Assembly: GCF_900095265.1 (NCBI RefSeq)
Contig: NZ_LT607667.1
Location: 73,255 to 111,953, forward strand
Length of the DNA stretch: 38,699 nucleotides
Source of the DNA: Janthinobacterium sp. UMAB-56
GTDB lineage: Bacteria > Pseudomonadota > Gammaproteobacteria > Burkholderiales > Burkholderiaceae_D
Reading direction: 5' to 3'
The position numbers were made by a program, and so were the translations under genes. Of the stretch, positions 27,397 through 36,489 are shown one piece after another. Each line of letters starts with the position of its first letter. Position 1 is the stretch's first letter. The notes under the pieces are model-generated. The model did not search any database. It was not told where the DNA came from and saw nothing but the letters and a program-made list of their open reading frames with translations.

Positions 27397-27422
27397 GAGG
27401 GCGGTTCCGCAAGACCGCCCTC
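27397..27422 (-). terminator. Intrinsic terminator of the cstA-ybdD unit
   Basis: GAGGGCGGT at 27397-27405 and ACCGCCCTC at 27414-27422 form a 9-bp stem with an 8-nt loop. Read on the minus strand the stem is followed by TTTGTTTC, which fits termination of transcripts leaving ybdD. On the plus strand the following bases are A-rich. Confidence 0.75.
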
Positions 27423-27441
27423 AAATTATTGCCAAGCAACA

Positions 27442-27559
27442 ACATCTGACCCAGCCTTAGCGAGCGGAAGGCAGAGGTGGCCGAGAAGCGCAACCGTACT
27501 GAAGTACGGTGAGCATCGCAAGCCGCCTATGCCGACGCGCAGTAGGCTGGGTCAGGTGT
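27442..27559 (+). ncRNA. Structured 118-nt repeat element, copy B (3' of ybdD)
   Basis: Second copy of the element at 10622-10739. The outer stem is 16 bp with a single wobble: 27442-27457 (containing CTGACCCAGCC) against 27544-27559 (containing GGCTGGGTCAG). The core carries the same nested pairs and an apical CCGTAC-TGAA-GTACGG hairpin. The plus-strand orientation is antisense to ybdD-cstA, and the element lies between ybdD and its terminator. Strand is given by identity with copy A, not by evidence of transcription. Unknown function. Confidence 0.6.
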
Positions 27560-27567
27560 CACCACAA

Positions 27568-27771
27568 CTAGCAACAGCCGCCGCGTTTGCCCGCGCCGCC
27601 GTAGCGGGCTTCCTGGCGTTCGCGGAAGAACTCTTCATACGTCATCATCGGCTCGCCGGGATGGGTCACTTCCCGGTGCGCCACATAGGTGTCGTACTCG
27701 GGCAAGCCGCACATGAGGCGCATGCTTTGCCCCAGATACCGACCCGCCTTGATGATTTCATCGATCATCAT
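27568..27771 (-). CDS. ybdD: YbdD/YjiX family small protein
   Basis: A 67-residue protein of the family that accompanies CstA-type transporters (DUF466). It shows the GRYLGQSMRLMCGLPEYDTYVAH core, the HPGEPMMTYEEFFRERQEARYGG segment and the Cys-Cys C-terminus typical of the family. Its start overlaps the cstA stop by 4 bp (ATGA), so the two are translationally coupled. Family members are often needed for CstA-type transport; the mechanism is not evident from sequence. Confidence 0.93.
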   Translation of the reverse strand: MMIDEIIKAGRYLGQSMRLMCGLPEYDTYVAHREVTHPGEPMMTYEEFFRERQEARYGGAGKRGGCC

Positions 27772-29828
27772 TGCACCGTGGGCATGGCCTGGAACGGCGT
27801 TTCCCTGGTGCTCGGACGGCTGTCGGCGCGCGCCTTCATGATGGTGCGGATGCCGAAGAACAGCACGCTGACGACGACCACCACGAAGAAGGCGGCCAGG
27901 CCGGCATCGAGGTAATCGTTGAAGATGATCTGCTGCATCTGCGCCACCGACTTGGCCGGCGCCAGCAAGCTGCCTTCATCGAGTGCCGCCGAGTATTTCT
28001 TGGCGTGCGCCAGGAAGCCGACGCGCGGATTGGCGTCGAAAATCTTTTGCCAGCCCGCCGTCAGGGTGCACAGCAGCAGCCAGATGGTCGGCGTGATGGT
28101 GACCCAGGCGTACTGGCCGCGTTTCATCTTGAACAGCACGCAGGTGCCGAGGATCAGCGCAATCGCTGCCAGCATCTGGTTGGCGATGCCGAACAGCGGC
28201 CACAGGGTGTTGATGCCGCCCAAGGGATCGACCACGCCCTGGTACAGGAAGTAGCCCCAGGCCGCCACGCACAGGCCCGTGGCCAGCAGGTTGGCGATGA
28301 CGTTTTCCGTCTGTTTCAGCGCTGGCACGAAGCTGCCCAGCAAGTCTTGCAGCATGAAGCGGCCGGCACGCGTGCCCGCATCGACGGCCGTCAGGATGAA
28401 CAGCGCCTCGAACAGGATGGCGAAGTGGTACCAGAAGGCCATCATGACCTTGCCGCCGATGGCGCCCGAGAGAATCTGCGCCATGCCGACCGCCAGGGTC
28501 GGTGCGCCGCCGGCGCGCGAGATGATGCTGTGCTCGCCCACATCCTTGGCTGTTTGCGTCAGCATTTCCGGCGTCACATAAAAGCCCCACTGCGAGATCG
28601 CCTGCGCGGCCGATTCTGCCGTGGTGCCGATCAGGGCGGCCGGGCTGTTCATGGCGAAATAGATGCCCGGTTCGATGGTCGAGGCGGCCACCAGGGCCAT
28701 GATGGCGACGAACGATTCCATCAGCATGGCGCCATAGCCGATGAAGCGGGCATGGCTTTCGTTTTCAATCATCTTCGGCGTGGTGCCCGAGGAAATCAGC
28801 GCGTGGAAGCCGGAGACGGCGCCGCAGGCAATCGTGATGAACAGGAAGGGGAACAGGTTGCCCGACCAGACAGGGCCGGAGCCGTCGATGAACTTGGTCA
28901 TGGCCGGCATTTTCAGGTAAGGCGCGACGACGATGATGCCGATGGCCAGGCCCAGGATCGTGCCGATTTTCAGGAAAGTCGACAGATAGTCGCGCGGCGC
29001 CAGCAGCAGCCACACGGGCAGGACCGAAGCGATGAAGCCGTAGCCGATCAGCATCCACGTCAATTCCGTGCCGGTAAACGTGAACATGGGGCCCAACACG
29101 GCGGATTCCTGCACGTACTGGCCGCCGATGATGGCCAGCATCAGCAGCACGAAGCCGATGATGGAGATTTCGCCGATGCGGCCCACGCGGATGTAGCGCG
29201 AGTACACGCCCATGAACAGGGCGATGGGGATGGTCGCCATCACGGTGAAGCTGCCCCATGGGGAGCCGGTCAGCGCCTTGACGACGATCAAGGCCAGCAC
29301 TGCCAAAATGATGACCATGATCATGAAGCAGCCCAGCAAGGCGATCATGCCGGGAATTTCGCCCAGTTCAGCCTTGATCAAGTCGCCCAGCGAGCGGCCG
29401 TCGCGGCGCATGGAAATGAACAGCACGATGAAATCCTGCACGGCGCCGGCAAACACGACGCCCGCCAAAATCCACAGCATGCCGGGCAAATAGCCCATCT
29501 GCGCGGCCAGCACGGGGCCGACCAGGGGGCCGGCGCCGGCAATCGCCGCGAAATGGTGGCCGAACAGCACATATTTATTTGTCGGTACGTGGTCGAGGCC
29601 ATCGTTGTGCTTGAAGGCGGGCGTCATGCGGCGCGCGTCCAGGCCCAGCACCTTGTCGGCAATGAACAGGCTGTAGAAACGGTAGGCGATCAGGTAGACG
29701 CAGACGGCGGCGATGACGATCCAGATCGCGCTGATCGGTTCGCCACGTTGCAGGGCGACGACGCCCAGGGACCCGGCGCCGGCCAGCGCAAGCGCTGCCC
29801 AGCCGAGCTGTTTGAAAATGCGGTTCAT
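27768..29828 (-). CDS. cstA: Carbon starvation protein A (CstA family transporter)
   Basis: A 686-residue integral membrane protein with many hydrophobic helices from the N-terminus on. Family signatures include HNDGLDHVPTNKYVLFGHHF, AIAGAGPLVGPVLAAQMG, GAVQDFIVLFISMRRDGRSLG, and GAVSGFHALISSGTTPKM. CstA proteins take up pyruvate or peptides and are induced when carbon is short. It forms a unit with ybdD downstream. Immediately upstream and divergent is a Cache-domain two-component system that is the obvious candidate regulator. The intergenic region to that kinase is 246 bp. Confidence 0.95.
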   Translation of the reverse strand: MNRIFKQLGWAALALAGAGSLGVVALQRGEPISAIWIVIAAVCVYLIAYRFYSLFIADKVLGLDARRMTPAFKHNDGLDHVPTNKYVLFGHHFAAIAGAGPLVGPVLAAQMGYLPGMLWILAGVVFAGAVQDFIVLFISMRRDGRSLGDLIKAELGEIPGMIALLGCFMIMVIILAVLALIVVKALTGSPWGSFTVMATIPIALFMGVYSRYIRVGRIGEISIIGFVLLMLAIIGGQYVQESAVLGPMFTFTGTELTWMLIGYGFIASVLPVWLLLAPRDYLSTFLKIGTILGLAIGIIVVAPYLKMPAMTKFIDGSGPVWSGNLFPFLFITIACGAVSGFHALISSGTTPKMIENESHARFIGYGAMLMESFVAIMALVAASTIEPGIYFAMNSPAALIGTTAESAAQAISQWGFYVTPEMLTQTAKDVGEHSIISRAGGAPTLAVGMAQILSGAIGGKVMMAFWYHFAILFEALFILTAVDAGTRAGRFMLQDLLGSFVPALKQTENVIANLLATGLCVAAWGYFLYQGVVDPLGGINTLWPLFGIANQMLAAIALILGTCVLFKMKRGQYAWVTITPTIWLLLCTLTAGWQKIFDANPRVGFLAHAKKYSAALDEGSLLAPAKSVAQMQQIIFNDYLDAGLAAFFVVVVVSVLFFGIRTIMKARADSRPSTRETPFQAMPTVQ

Positions 29829-29950
29829 GCTTCCTCCAGAGATTGACGGGCGCTGTGCCGTGCGATGATGTGTGCTGCCGAGCCTGGTCGTCGCCAGTTT
29901 GGGAGTTACTTTTGGTGTCTCTGCAGCTTATGGCGAGTATTCAGGAATCG

Positions 29951-29956
29951 TATAAT
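29951..29956 (+). promoter_or_regulatory. Possible -10 box upstream of the Cache kinase gene
   Basis: A perfect TATAAT in a region between divergent genes, 119 bp before the kinase ATG. The hexamer at 17 bp spacing upstream (TTATGG) is a poor -35, so this would need activation or is a chance match. Confidence 0.35.
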
Positions 29957-30074
29957 TGCCGCAAGCGCACGACTACGCAGTAACGCTCAGTATTACTACG
30001 CAGGCCGTTCGCCGCGCCGCAACGTAAAATCACGCATTTCCACCCGTATCGACGCCGCCGGAGCGCGCAAGGCC

Positions 30075-31445
30075 ATGAAACTCAGACAGAAAGTCATCTT
30101 CCTGGCCATCACGCCGCTCATACTCGCCCTGTGCGCCATCGCATTTGCCGTGCGGCACCAGGCGAATACCCTGGCCGAGCAGCAGCGCGCCACCATCCAG
30201 CAAGCCTACCTGGCCAGCAAGGAAGCCGAACTCAAGCATTACGTGACCTTGGCCAGCCATTCCATCGCGCAACTGGTCCAGTCGGGGCGCACGGATGCCG
30301 CCACGCAAGAGGAAGCCAAACGCATCCTGTCCGCCCTCAGCTATGGCGACGATGGTTATTTCTTCATCTATGATTTGCAGGGCAAGTCGCTGATGCATCC
30401 GCGCCAGCCCGAACTGGTGGGACGCAATTTGTGGCAATTGCGCGATGCCGAGGGCAATCTGACCATCCAGCGCCTGATGCAGCGGGCGAAGAGCGGCGGC
30501 GGCTTCGAGCGCTATAACTGGATCAAGCCGTCGACAAACAAGTCCGCGCCCAAGCTCGGTTACGTGATCTTGATGCCGGAGTGGGGCTGGATGATGGGCA
30601 CCGGCATCTATATGGATGACGTGGAGCGGGCGCTGGCCAAGGTCGACGCCCAGCAGTCGCGCAATATCCGCTCGACCATGGAATTGATCGCCGCCATCGC
30701 CATCCTCGGCTCCTTGCTGGTGGCCGCCTGCGGCCTGGTGCTCAATTTGCGCGAATTGCGCGTGGCCGACGCCAAGCTGAAAGTGCTGGCGCAGCGCGTG
30801 GTCGAATCGCAGGAGGAAGAGCGGGCGCGGCTGTCGCGCGACTTGCATGACGGCATCAGCCAGTGGCTGGTCTCCATCAAGCTGCAAATCGAGGCGGGCA
30901 TCGCGCGCCTGGGTGGCAATGCAGAACAGAAAGAAAAGGCGCCCGCCACCTTCGAGCGTGCCGCCGAGCAATTGAACAAGGTGCTGGGCGAGGTGCGACG
31001 TATTTCGCACAACCTGCGTCCGGCCATCCTCGACGACCTGGGCCTGGCTGCCGCGCTCGACCACCTGGTGCACGAATTTAACGACAGCAGCAGCGCGCAA
31101 GCCAGTTTCACGGCCAGCCCTGCGGCGGCGGGCGAGGGCTTGCATGACATGGTGAATACCGTGCTGTTCCGCATCGCCCAGGAAGCGCTGACCAATTGCG
31201 AGCGCCATGCCCACGCCAGCGGCGTGGAAGTGAGCTTGCACGAGGCGGGCAAGGCGGTGGAATTGCGCATCCAGGATAACGGCGGCGGCTTCGATTTCGA
31301 CGGCATCGCCCTGCACCCGCAGCGCGGCATCGGCCTGCGCAATATGACGGAACGCATGGAGGCCATCGGCGGCAGCCTGCACATCACCTCGTCTCCGGCC
31401 GGCACCCTGGTGCTGGCGCGGCTCGCCCTTCCAACTACACACTGA
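30075..31445 (+). CDS. Cache-domain sensor histidine kinase (NarX-like HisKA_3 type)
   Basis: Membrane kinase of 456 residues from the ATG at 30075, the first Met that gives a proper N-terminal helix; the frame is open upstream to 29865, but that part does not look like protein. Layout: helix 8-26; a periplasmic single-Cache domain about 30-195 with YGDDGYFFIYDLQGKSLMHP and WGWMMGTGIYMDDV; helix 202-224; the HisKA_3 dimer helix with His258 in RARLSRDLHDGISQWL; and an ATPase domain ending GIGLRNMTERMEAIGG. Cache domains of this kind usually bind small carboxylates. The response regulator gene follows after 13 bp and cstA is divergent, suggesting sensing of the transported substrate (inference). 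Confidence 0.9.
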   Translation: MKLRQKVIFLAITPLILALCAIAFAVRHQANTLAEQQRATIQQAYLASKEAELKHYVTLASHSIAQLVQSGRTDAATQEEAKRILSALSYGDDGYFFIYDLQGKSLMHPRQPELVGRNLWQLRDAEGNLTIQRLMQRAKSGGGFERYNWIKPSTNKSAPKLGYVILMPEWGWMMGTGIYMDDVERALAKVDAQQSRNIRSTMELIAAIAILGSLLVAACGLVLNLRELRVADAKLKVLAQRVVESQEEERARLSRDLHDGISQWLVSIKLQIEAGIARLGGNAEQKEKAPATFERAAEQLNKVLGEVRRISHNLRPAILDDLGLAAALDHLVHEFNDSSSAQASFTASPAAAGEGLHDMVNTVLFRIAQEALTNCERHAHASGVEVSLHEAGKAVELRIQDNGGGFDFDGIALHPQRGIGLRNMTERMEAIGGSLHITSSPAGTLVLARLALPTTH

Positions 31446-31458
31446 TAGATACACAACC

Positions 31459-32088
31459 ATGACCGAGACGATCAACATCCTGCTGGTGGACGACCACCCC
31501 CTCGTGCGCGACGGCTTGCGTGCGCGCCTGGAAGCGGTGGCGCATTTCGACGTGGTGGCCGAAGCGGGCGGCGCCGATGAAGCCCTGGCGCAGGCACGCG
31601 CGCACCAGGTAGACCTCGTGTTGATGGATATTAATATGCGCGGCACGAATGGCATCGAGGCGACGGCCCTGTTCAAGCAGGCGTTTCCGCAGATTGCCGT
31701 GCTGATCCTGTCCATGCACGACAAGCTTGAATATGTGTCGCAAGCCATCGCCGCCGGCGCGCGCGGCTATGTGCTCAAAGATGCTCCAGGGAAAGATATC
31801 GTCTTCGCCATCGAGACGGTGATGTCTGGCGGTATTTATTACAGCGCGGCCCTGGCGCGGCAACTGTCGCGCCCGCAAGTACAGGATTCCTTCCTTACCA
31901 CCCGCGAGCAGCAGGTGCTGCAGCACATCGCGGCGGGCCAGTCGAACAAGCAGATCGCCCGCGCGCTCGACCTGAGCGTGCGCACGGTAGAGACGCACCG
32001 GCTGAACATCAAGCGCAAGCTCGGCATCGAAGGACAGGCCGAATTGATCAAATATGCGGTCGAACACGCGCATGGCGGCAGTGCCTGA
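31459..32088 (+). CDS. NarL/FixJ family response regulator
   Basis: A 209-residue regulator: receiver domain at 1-120 with Asp11, Asp12 and phospho-acceptor Asp57 (LVLMDINMRG), conserved Thr/Ser position in LILSMHD and Lys in YVLKDA; LuxR-type helix-turn-helix at about 145-205 (LTTREQQVLQHIAAGQSNKQIARALDLSVRTVETHRLNIKRKL, split across the recognition helix). It follows the Cache kinase by 13 bp and is surely its partner. The likely target is the divergent cstA-ybdD unit, but no operator is recognised. Confidence 0.93.
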   Translation: MTETINILLVDDHPLVRDGLRARLEAVAHFDVVAEAGGADEALAQARAHQVDLVLMDINMRGTNGIEATALFKQAFPQIAVLILSMHDKLEYVSQAIAAGARGYVLKDAPGKDIVFAIETVMSGGIYYSAALARQLSRPQVQDSFLTTREQQVLQHIAAGQSNKQIARALDLSVRTVETHRLNIKRKLGIEGQAELIKYAVEHAHGGSA

Positions 32089-32305
32089 CTAGGCGCGCGC
32101 GCTGCCGTGTTTTGTCAAACCCGCATGACAGGCGAGTCTCCCGGGGGAATGTTTTTTTTGAATAATCATTGCCAAAATTAAACTGTTTCCTGAGTGAGAT
32201 TCGGATAGAATGATTCTTGCTGTCGAAATGGCATCCCTGTCGGGCCAGGGTTGCCAATGCTGGTCAGTTTATTTACTATGGCGCCCTACCCACACTGAGA
32301 TACCG

Positions 32306-33478
32306 ATGTCAGCGTCTGAATCAAACCTGTTTCCGTTGGTGGGATTGCAAGCAGTGGCCAATGCTCATAACGAGTGGGTCGCTGTCACCTTGCATGTACC
32401 GCAGGCCTCGACGGCGCCGCTGCTGGCCGCGCTGGCCGCTGCCGATGCGTATGCCTTTCTGGCGCCGCTCGACTGCATCATTCCCCTGGCCGACCCGTAT
32501 GGCGTGGACGAGGCCGTGCTGGCGCAACTGGCGCCGCAACGCACCATCTTCCGTTTGCCGGCCCAGCTTGCCGGCGACAAGCAGATCCAGAAAAAATGCC
32601 AGCAATGGCGCGACGCCGGCTACCGCATCCTTCTCGATGGCGCCGATGCCGGTCCCGTGACAGCGGCGCAGGTCGACGCGCGCGCCTTGAGCTTTGACGC
32701 GTCTGGCGCACGCCCGGCCCTGCATCAACTGCTGCCCTTGCCGGGGCCGCACCTGGCTTACAACATCGTCGACGCCGGGCAATTTCCCGCATTGCAAGAA
32801 CTCGGTGTGAGCTGGTTTGCCGGCGATTACGCCTTGCACCATGCGCGCCAGCAAAGCGAGCCGGAAGAGGCCACCTCGCGCAAGCGCCTGTTGGCGTTGC
32901 TGGGCCTGCTGGCCCGCGATGCCGACGCGCACGAGCTGGAAGTGCCGCTCAAGCAAGACCCATCACTCAGCTATCATTTATTGAAACTGGTTAACTCGGC
33001 AGCCTTTGGCTTCACGGCGCCGATTACCAGCTTCAGCCAGGCCATTAACCTGCTGGGCCGGCGCCAGCTGCAGCGCTGGCTGCAACTGCTGCTGTATGCG
33101 CGGCAACAGGACGATGGCAAGATCCACGCGCTGCTGCCGCTGGCGGCCGTGCGCGCGGCGCAGATGGAAGCGCTGTGCCAGTTGCGCGGCGGCGACCGCG
33201 ACGCGCAAGACCTGGCCTTCATGGCCGGCGTGTTTTCCCTGCTCGACGTCCTGCTGGGCATGCCCATGCAGGACATCATCGCCACCCTGAACCTGGCGCC
33301 TGAAGTGAGCGCCGCCTTGCTGGAGCGCAATGGCGAGCTGGGCACCTTGCTGGCGCTGGTTGAAAGCGCCGCGCCCGCATCCGAGGGCTTGCGCCGTGCC
33401 GGCATCGATGGAGAAACCTATTGGCGCAGCCTGCTACAGGCTTACCAATGGGCTATCCAGGTCAGCCGGAATCTCTAG
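32306..33478 (+). CDS. HDOD domain protein with degenerate EAL-like N-terminus (YuxH-like)
   Basis: A 390-residue signalling protein from the ATG at 32306; the open frame begins at 32210, but that leader does not resemble the family. Residues 1 to about 185 have the layout of an EAL-like domain ([42 protein letters not shown]) but lack the EAL catalytic motif. Residues about 195-390 form an HDOD domain ([63 protein letters not shown]). Proteins of this kind are nonenzymatic adaptors in cyclic di-GMP or stress signalling. The stop is 1 bp from the start of a GGDEF-EAL gene, so the two probably act together. Confidence 0.85.
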   Translation: MSASESNLFPLVGLQAVANAHNEWVAVTLHVPQASTAPLLAALAAADAYAFLAPLDCIIPLADPYGVDEAVLAQLAPQRTIFRLPAQLAGDKQIQKKCQQWRDAGYRILLDGADAGPVTAAQVDARALSFDASGARPALHQLLPLPGPHLAYNIVDAGQFPALQELGVSWFAGDYALHHARQQSEPEEATSRKRLLALLGLLARDADAHELEVPLKQDPSLSYHLLKLVNSAAFGFTAPITSFSQAINLLGRRQLQRWLQLLLYARQQDDGKIHALLPLAAVRAAQMEALCQLRGGDRDAQDLAFMAGVFSLLDVLLGMPMQDIIATLNLAPEVSAALLERNGELGTLLALVESAAPASEGLRRAGIDGETYWRSLLQAYQWAIQVSRNL

Positions 33479-33479
33479 C

Positions 33480-35534
33480 ATGACCTTGCAGCCGGTGTCG
33501 GATTTCCTCGGTGACAGCGCCGCCCTGTGCGATGCCGTCGTGCGCTTGCGCGGTCCCGCGCTGGTGGCCGAGCTGGGCCGTATCGCCAGCGCCGTGATGG
33601 CCAGCCCGCATGGCCAGTTCCTGCCTGCGGCCAACGCCGATGGCGCCACCTCCACTGCGTCGTCCGCGCCGTTGCACCGCGATACGCCCGCCTTGCTGCA
33701 GGAAATCAGTTTTGATGGCCATTGCTTTGGCCATTACAGCGTGGCCGGACGCAAGCTGTACAGCGACGCCGACCGCCGCCACCTGGCCAGCCTGGCGTCG
33801 TTGACGGCGGGCGTGCTGCAAGTGCATTCGCTGGCGCAACGCTCGACCCATGCCTATGCGCAAGTCGAAGCCTTGCTGGCGCAGCAGACGCAAATCCTCG
33901 ACCAGTTGCACGAATCGGTGCTGACGATGGACTTGACCGGCTACATCACCAGCTGGAACAAGGGCGCCGAGCGCCTGTTCGGCTACACTTCGGTGGAAGC
34001 CGTGGGGCGCAACATCCTGTTCCTGTACGACGACGAAGACACGGGTTTCCACGACGCCTTCCTGGAGCAGGGCGGACGGCTGATGGAGGTGCGTCGCCGA
34101 AAGAAGTCAGGCGAGATTTTCTGGGCCAGCCTGTCCTTGTCGCCGCTGCAAGACCTGGACGACAAGCCCATCGGACTCATCGCCTACCTGACCGATATCA
34201 CGGAGCGCAAGCTGGCCGAAGAGCGTTTGCACCACCTGGCTTACTACGACCCGCTGACCAGCCTGCCCAACCGCACCCTGCTGGCCAAACTCGTCGACCA
34301 GGCCCTGACCGTGGCGCAGCGCAGCAAGATGCTCGGTTGCGTGCTGTTCATCGACCTGAACCGCTTCAAGCTGATCAACGACACCCTGGGCCGGCGCATC
34401 GGCGACGAACTGCTGCGCCAGGTCTCCTTGCGTTTCCGCAAGGTATTGCGCGACCAGGACCTAGTGGCGCGCCTGGGCGGCGACGAGTTCGCCGTTGGCC
34501 TGTTCGACATCGGCCAGCATTTCGAGGCCAGCACGGTGGCGCACAAGCTGCTCGCGTCGCTGCTGGAGCCGTTCCTGATCGAAGGCCACGACTTGCGCGT
34601 GGGCGCCAGCATCGGTATCAGCGTGTATCCGCAAGACGGGCAAGATGCGGAAACCCTGCTGCGCCTGGCCGACATTGCCATGTACCGCGCCAAGCAGGAC
34701 AGCGGCGGCGAAGCGGAAAGCGTGGCCTTCTACAGCCAGGACATGAACCTGGGCATGCAGGCACGCATGCGCCTGGAAACGGGCTTGCGCCAGGCCCTGT
34801 CGGAACAGCAACTGCTGCTGCACTACCAGCCGAAATACGCGCTGGCCAGCGGGCGCATCATAGGCGCTGAGGCGCTGGTGCGCTGGCACCACCCGCAGCA
34901 CGGCATGATCCCGCCCGCTGAGTTCATCCCCCTGGCCGAATCGACGGGCCTGGTGGTGCAAGTGGGCGAATGGGTGCTGGAAGCGGCCTGCGCCCAGGCG
35001 CAAGCGTGGAAACTGGCAGGCCTTCCGCCGATTCGCCTGGCCGTGAACGTGTCCGCGCGCGAATTTACGGCGGCCCTGCCCGCCAGAGTGGCGGCGACCC
35101 TGGCCCGCTACGGCCTGGAAGCGGCCTGGCTGGAGCTGGAAATCACGGAAAGCACGTTGATGCACAACATCGAGCGCGTGATCGGCATCATGGACCGCAT
35201 CACGGCGCTGGGCGTGGCCCTCTCGCTGGACGACTTCGGCACCGGTTATTCAAGCTTGTCCTACCTCAAGCGTTTCCCCATCGACACCTTAAAAATCGAC
35301 CGCTCATTTACCACCGGCATCCCCACCGACGCCAGCGACTGCGCCATCGCCAGCACCATCATCAGCATCGCCCAGCAGTTGCACCATAAAGTGATCGCGG
35401 AAGGCGTGGAAACGGCCGAGCAACTGGCTTTCCTGAAGAGTTCTGGCTGTGACGAAGTGCAAGGCTATCTATTCTCGCGGCCATTGCCGGCAGGGGAGTT
35501 TGAGCGGGCACTGCGTGAAAACTGGGGCCTGTAG
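33480..35534 (+). CDS. PAS-GGDEF-EAL protein (cyclic di-GMP turnover)
   Basis: A 684-residue cytoplasmic protein. Residues 1-120 are a poorly conserved sensor-like region, perhaps GAF. A PAS/PAC domain spans about 132-245 ([20 protein letters not shown], then [15 protein letters not shown]). The GGDEF domain covers about 250-420, with the motif intact at 333-337 and an inhibitory-site RDQD at 324-327 correctly spaced. The EAL domain runs about 435-680, with EAL at 464-466 and DDFGTGYSS. Both catalytic motifs are present, so it could synthesise or degrade cyclic di-GMP. It begins 1 bp after the HDOD gene, from the ATG at 33480. Confidence 0.92.
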   Translation: MTLQPVSDFLGDSAALCDAVVRLRGPALVAELGRIASAVMASPHGQFLPAANADGATSTASSAPLHRDTPALLQEISFDGHCFGHYSVAGRKLYSDADRRHLASLASLTAGVLQVHSLAQRSTHAYAQVEALLAQQTQILDQLHESVLTMDLTGYITSWNKGAERLFGYTSVEAVGRNILFLYDDEDTGFHDAFLEQGGRLMEVRRRKKSGEIFWASLSLSPLQDLDDKPIGLIAYLTDITERKLAEERLHHLAYYDPLTSLPNRTLLAKLVDQALTVAQRSKMLGCVLFIDLNRFKLINDTLGRRIGDELLRQVSLRFRKVLRDQDLVARLGGDEFAVGLFDIGQHFEASTVAHKLLASLLEPFLIEGHDLRVGASIGISVYPQDGQDAETLLRLADIAMYRAKQDSGGEAESVAFYSQDMNLGMQARMRLETGLRQALSEQQLLLHYQPKYALASGRIIGAEALVRWHHPQHGMIPPAEFIPLAESTGLVVQVGEWVLEAACAQAQAWKLAGLPPIRLAVNVSAREFTAALPARVAATLARYGLEAAWLELEITESTLMHNIERVIGIMDRITALGVALSLDDFGTGYSSLSYLKRFPIDTLKIDRSFTTGIPTDASDCAIASTIISIAQQLHHKVIAEGVETAEQLAFLKSSGCDEVQGYLFSRPLPAGEFERALRENWGL

Positions 35535-35611
35535 AGCTTCCACTGTGTCCCGGCGCATGTCTGGCCCCAGTCCTTGCCGCTGGTGAAATAAGACCACGGC
35601 AACGCTAGCCA

Positions 35612-35640
35612 TTGGTAAGCCACTGACCTTTATGTATAAT
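35612..35640 (+). promoter_or_regulatory. Promoter of the tRNA-Ser gene
   Basis: TTGGTA at 35612-35617 and TATAAT at 35635-35640 are spaced by 17 bp. The -10 box ends 10 bases before the tRNA, a normal distance for a stable-RNA promoter. Confidence 0.75.
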
Positions 35641-35650
35641 GCTGCCATCA

Positions 35651-35740
35651 GGAAGCGTGGCCGAGTGGTTGAAGGCACTAGTCTTGAAAACTAGCGACGG
35701 GTTAAACTGTTCGTGAGTTCGAATCTCACCGCTTCCGCCA
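35651..35740 (+). tRNA. tRNA-Ser (anticodon UGA)
   Basis: A complete class II tRNA of 90 nt with encoded CCA. The acceptor arms are GGAAGCG at 35651-35657 and CGCTTCC at 35730-35736, then G and CCA. The anticodon arm is CTAGT / ACTAG with loop CTTGAAA, giving TGA. A long variable arm and the T arm GTGAG-TTCGAAT-CTCAC follow. It has its own promoter and terminator. The last 14 bases start a 135-bp segment that recurs 2777 bp downstream. Confidence 0.97.
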
Positions 35741-35861
35741 GGAAATAAAGAAACCGCCTTCGGGCGGTTTTTTATTGTCTGTCGGAAGCGAGCAGGGCGC
35801 CTTCGCGCCCTGCGTGTGAGATTCGAAGGGCTGGGACTACCGGCCCAGCCCGCCCCGAATC
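35727..35861 (+). repeat. Left copy of the 135-bp direct repeat (attL-like)
   Basis: Begins with the last 14 bases of tRNA-Ser, then holds its terminator, an 8-bp inverted match to the acceptor arm (CGGAAGCG at 35783-35790), a GCAGGGCGC/GCGCCCTGC hairpin, an inverted copy of the T-arm bases TTCGAATCTCAC (as GTGAGATTCGAA at 35816-35827), and a GGCTGGG/CCCAGCC hairpin. It matches 38504-38638 at 131 of 135 positions with no gaps. Confidence 0.9.
35751..35773 (+). terminator. Intrinsic terminator of tRNA-Ser
   Basis: AAACCGCC at 35751-35758, a TTCG tetraloop, and GGCGGTTT at 35763-35770 continuing into more Ts. The same sequence occurs at 38528-38550 in the downstream repeat. Confidence 0.92.
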
Positions 35862-36489
35862 CTCCACCTGCTGCCGCTGCGCGGCAGCTCCGCGCGCCGC
35901 TGGCGCGCGTTCGTGGTTCCCATTCGCTTTTCGACTGAGCCAGCTTTCACAGCACCCAACGCCTAAGTCCGTGTCTGAATGCCGGACCTGACCCTCGTGC
36001 CTTGGCCCGGCGCGCGCAGTTGTCCCCCCTCCACACCTGCTCGCTATATAGGGGTCTTTTGACTCAAATGTGCGCCATGGCCGAAGGCGCATTAGGACTG
36101 GCGCGGCGGGGCGAAGAGGGGGCATGCGATTTGACGCATTTTGACGCACTTTGAGCAGTTTCAGAGAGGTTGAACTTCGTTCCGCTTAGATGTTTTTCAT
36201 TAGAACTTGATTCGGGCATCGAAAAAGGCAGAGCTGTCAGAGTGAAGTGCCCCATCAGCATTGCTGCCTTCGATGCGTAAGATAAGTCTCAATTCTCGGG
36301 AAACGGAAGCAATAACGATGGCTCATATTTTAGGAAATATTCAAGAACTCAACATGTATATATATCTTTTAGGCAACTTATGGTAAAGTTTGACAATCTT
36401 CTGGTCAGTTCGTGGTTAGAATTTCTGTAGAAGTTGGTAGAAATTAGTAATGTTTTTTCATTTAAATTATATTTTCAAGGTGCTTTAAC
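35862..36489. other. Non-coding left flank of the island
   Basis: 628 bases without a convincing gene. The first 270 are GC-rich with dense inverted repeats (for example GCTGCCGC/GCGGCAGC near 35881 and CGCGCGCC/GGCGCGCG near 35898). Composition drops sharply around 36130-36170. TTGACA at 36390-36395 and TAGAAT at 36417-36422 resemble promoter boxes, but 21 bp apart. Small open frames on the minus strand here overlap the repeat or the low-complexity area and are not supported. Confidence 0.45.
36130..36158 (+). repeat. Helically phased TTTGACGCA short direct repeats
   Basis: Three units spaced 10 bp apart: TTTGACGCA, TTTGACGCA and the partial TTTGAGCA. Spacing of one helical turn is typical of iterons or regulator-binding sites. 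They lie exactly at the GC-to-AT transition of the island. Confidence 0.4.

Noticed and set aside
27771..29846. Plus-strand open frame of 691 codons opposite cstA
   Set aside because: Antisense shadow of cstA, full of Arg, Gln, His and Asp with no recognisable fold. The minus-strand CstA is unmistakable.
35772..36261. Small minus-strand frames between tRNA-Ser and the island genes
   Set aside because: They overlap the 135-bp repeat or the hairpin-rich flank, lack ribosome sites and resemble no protein family.
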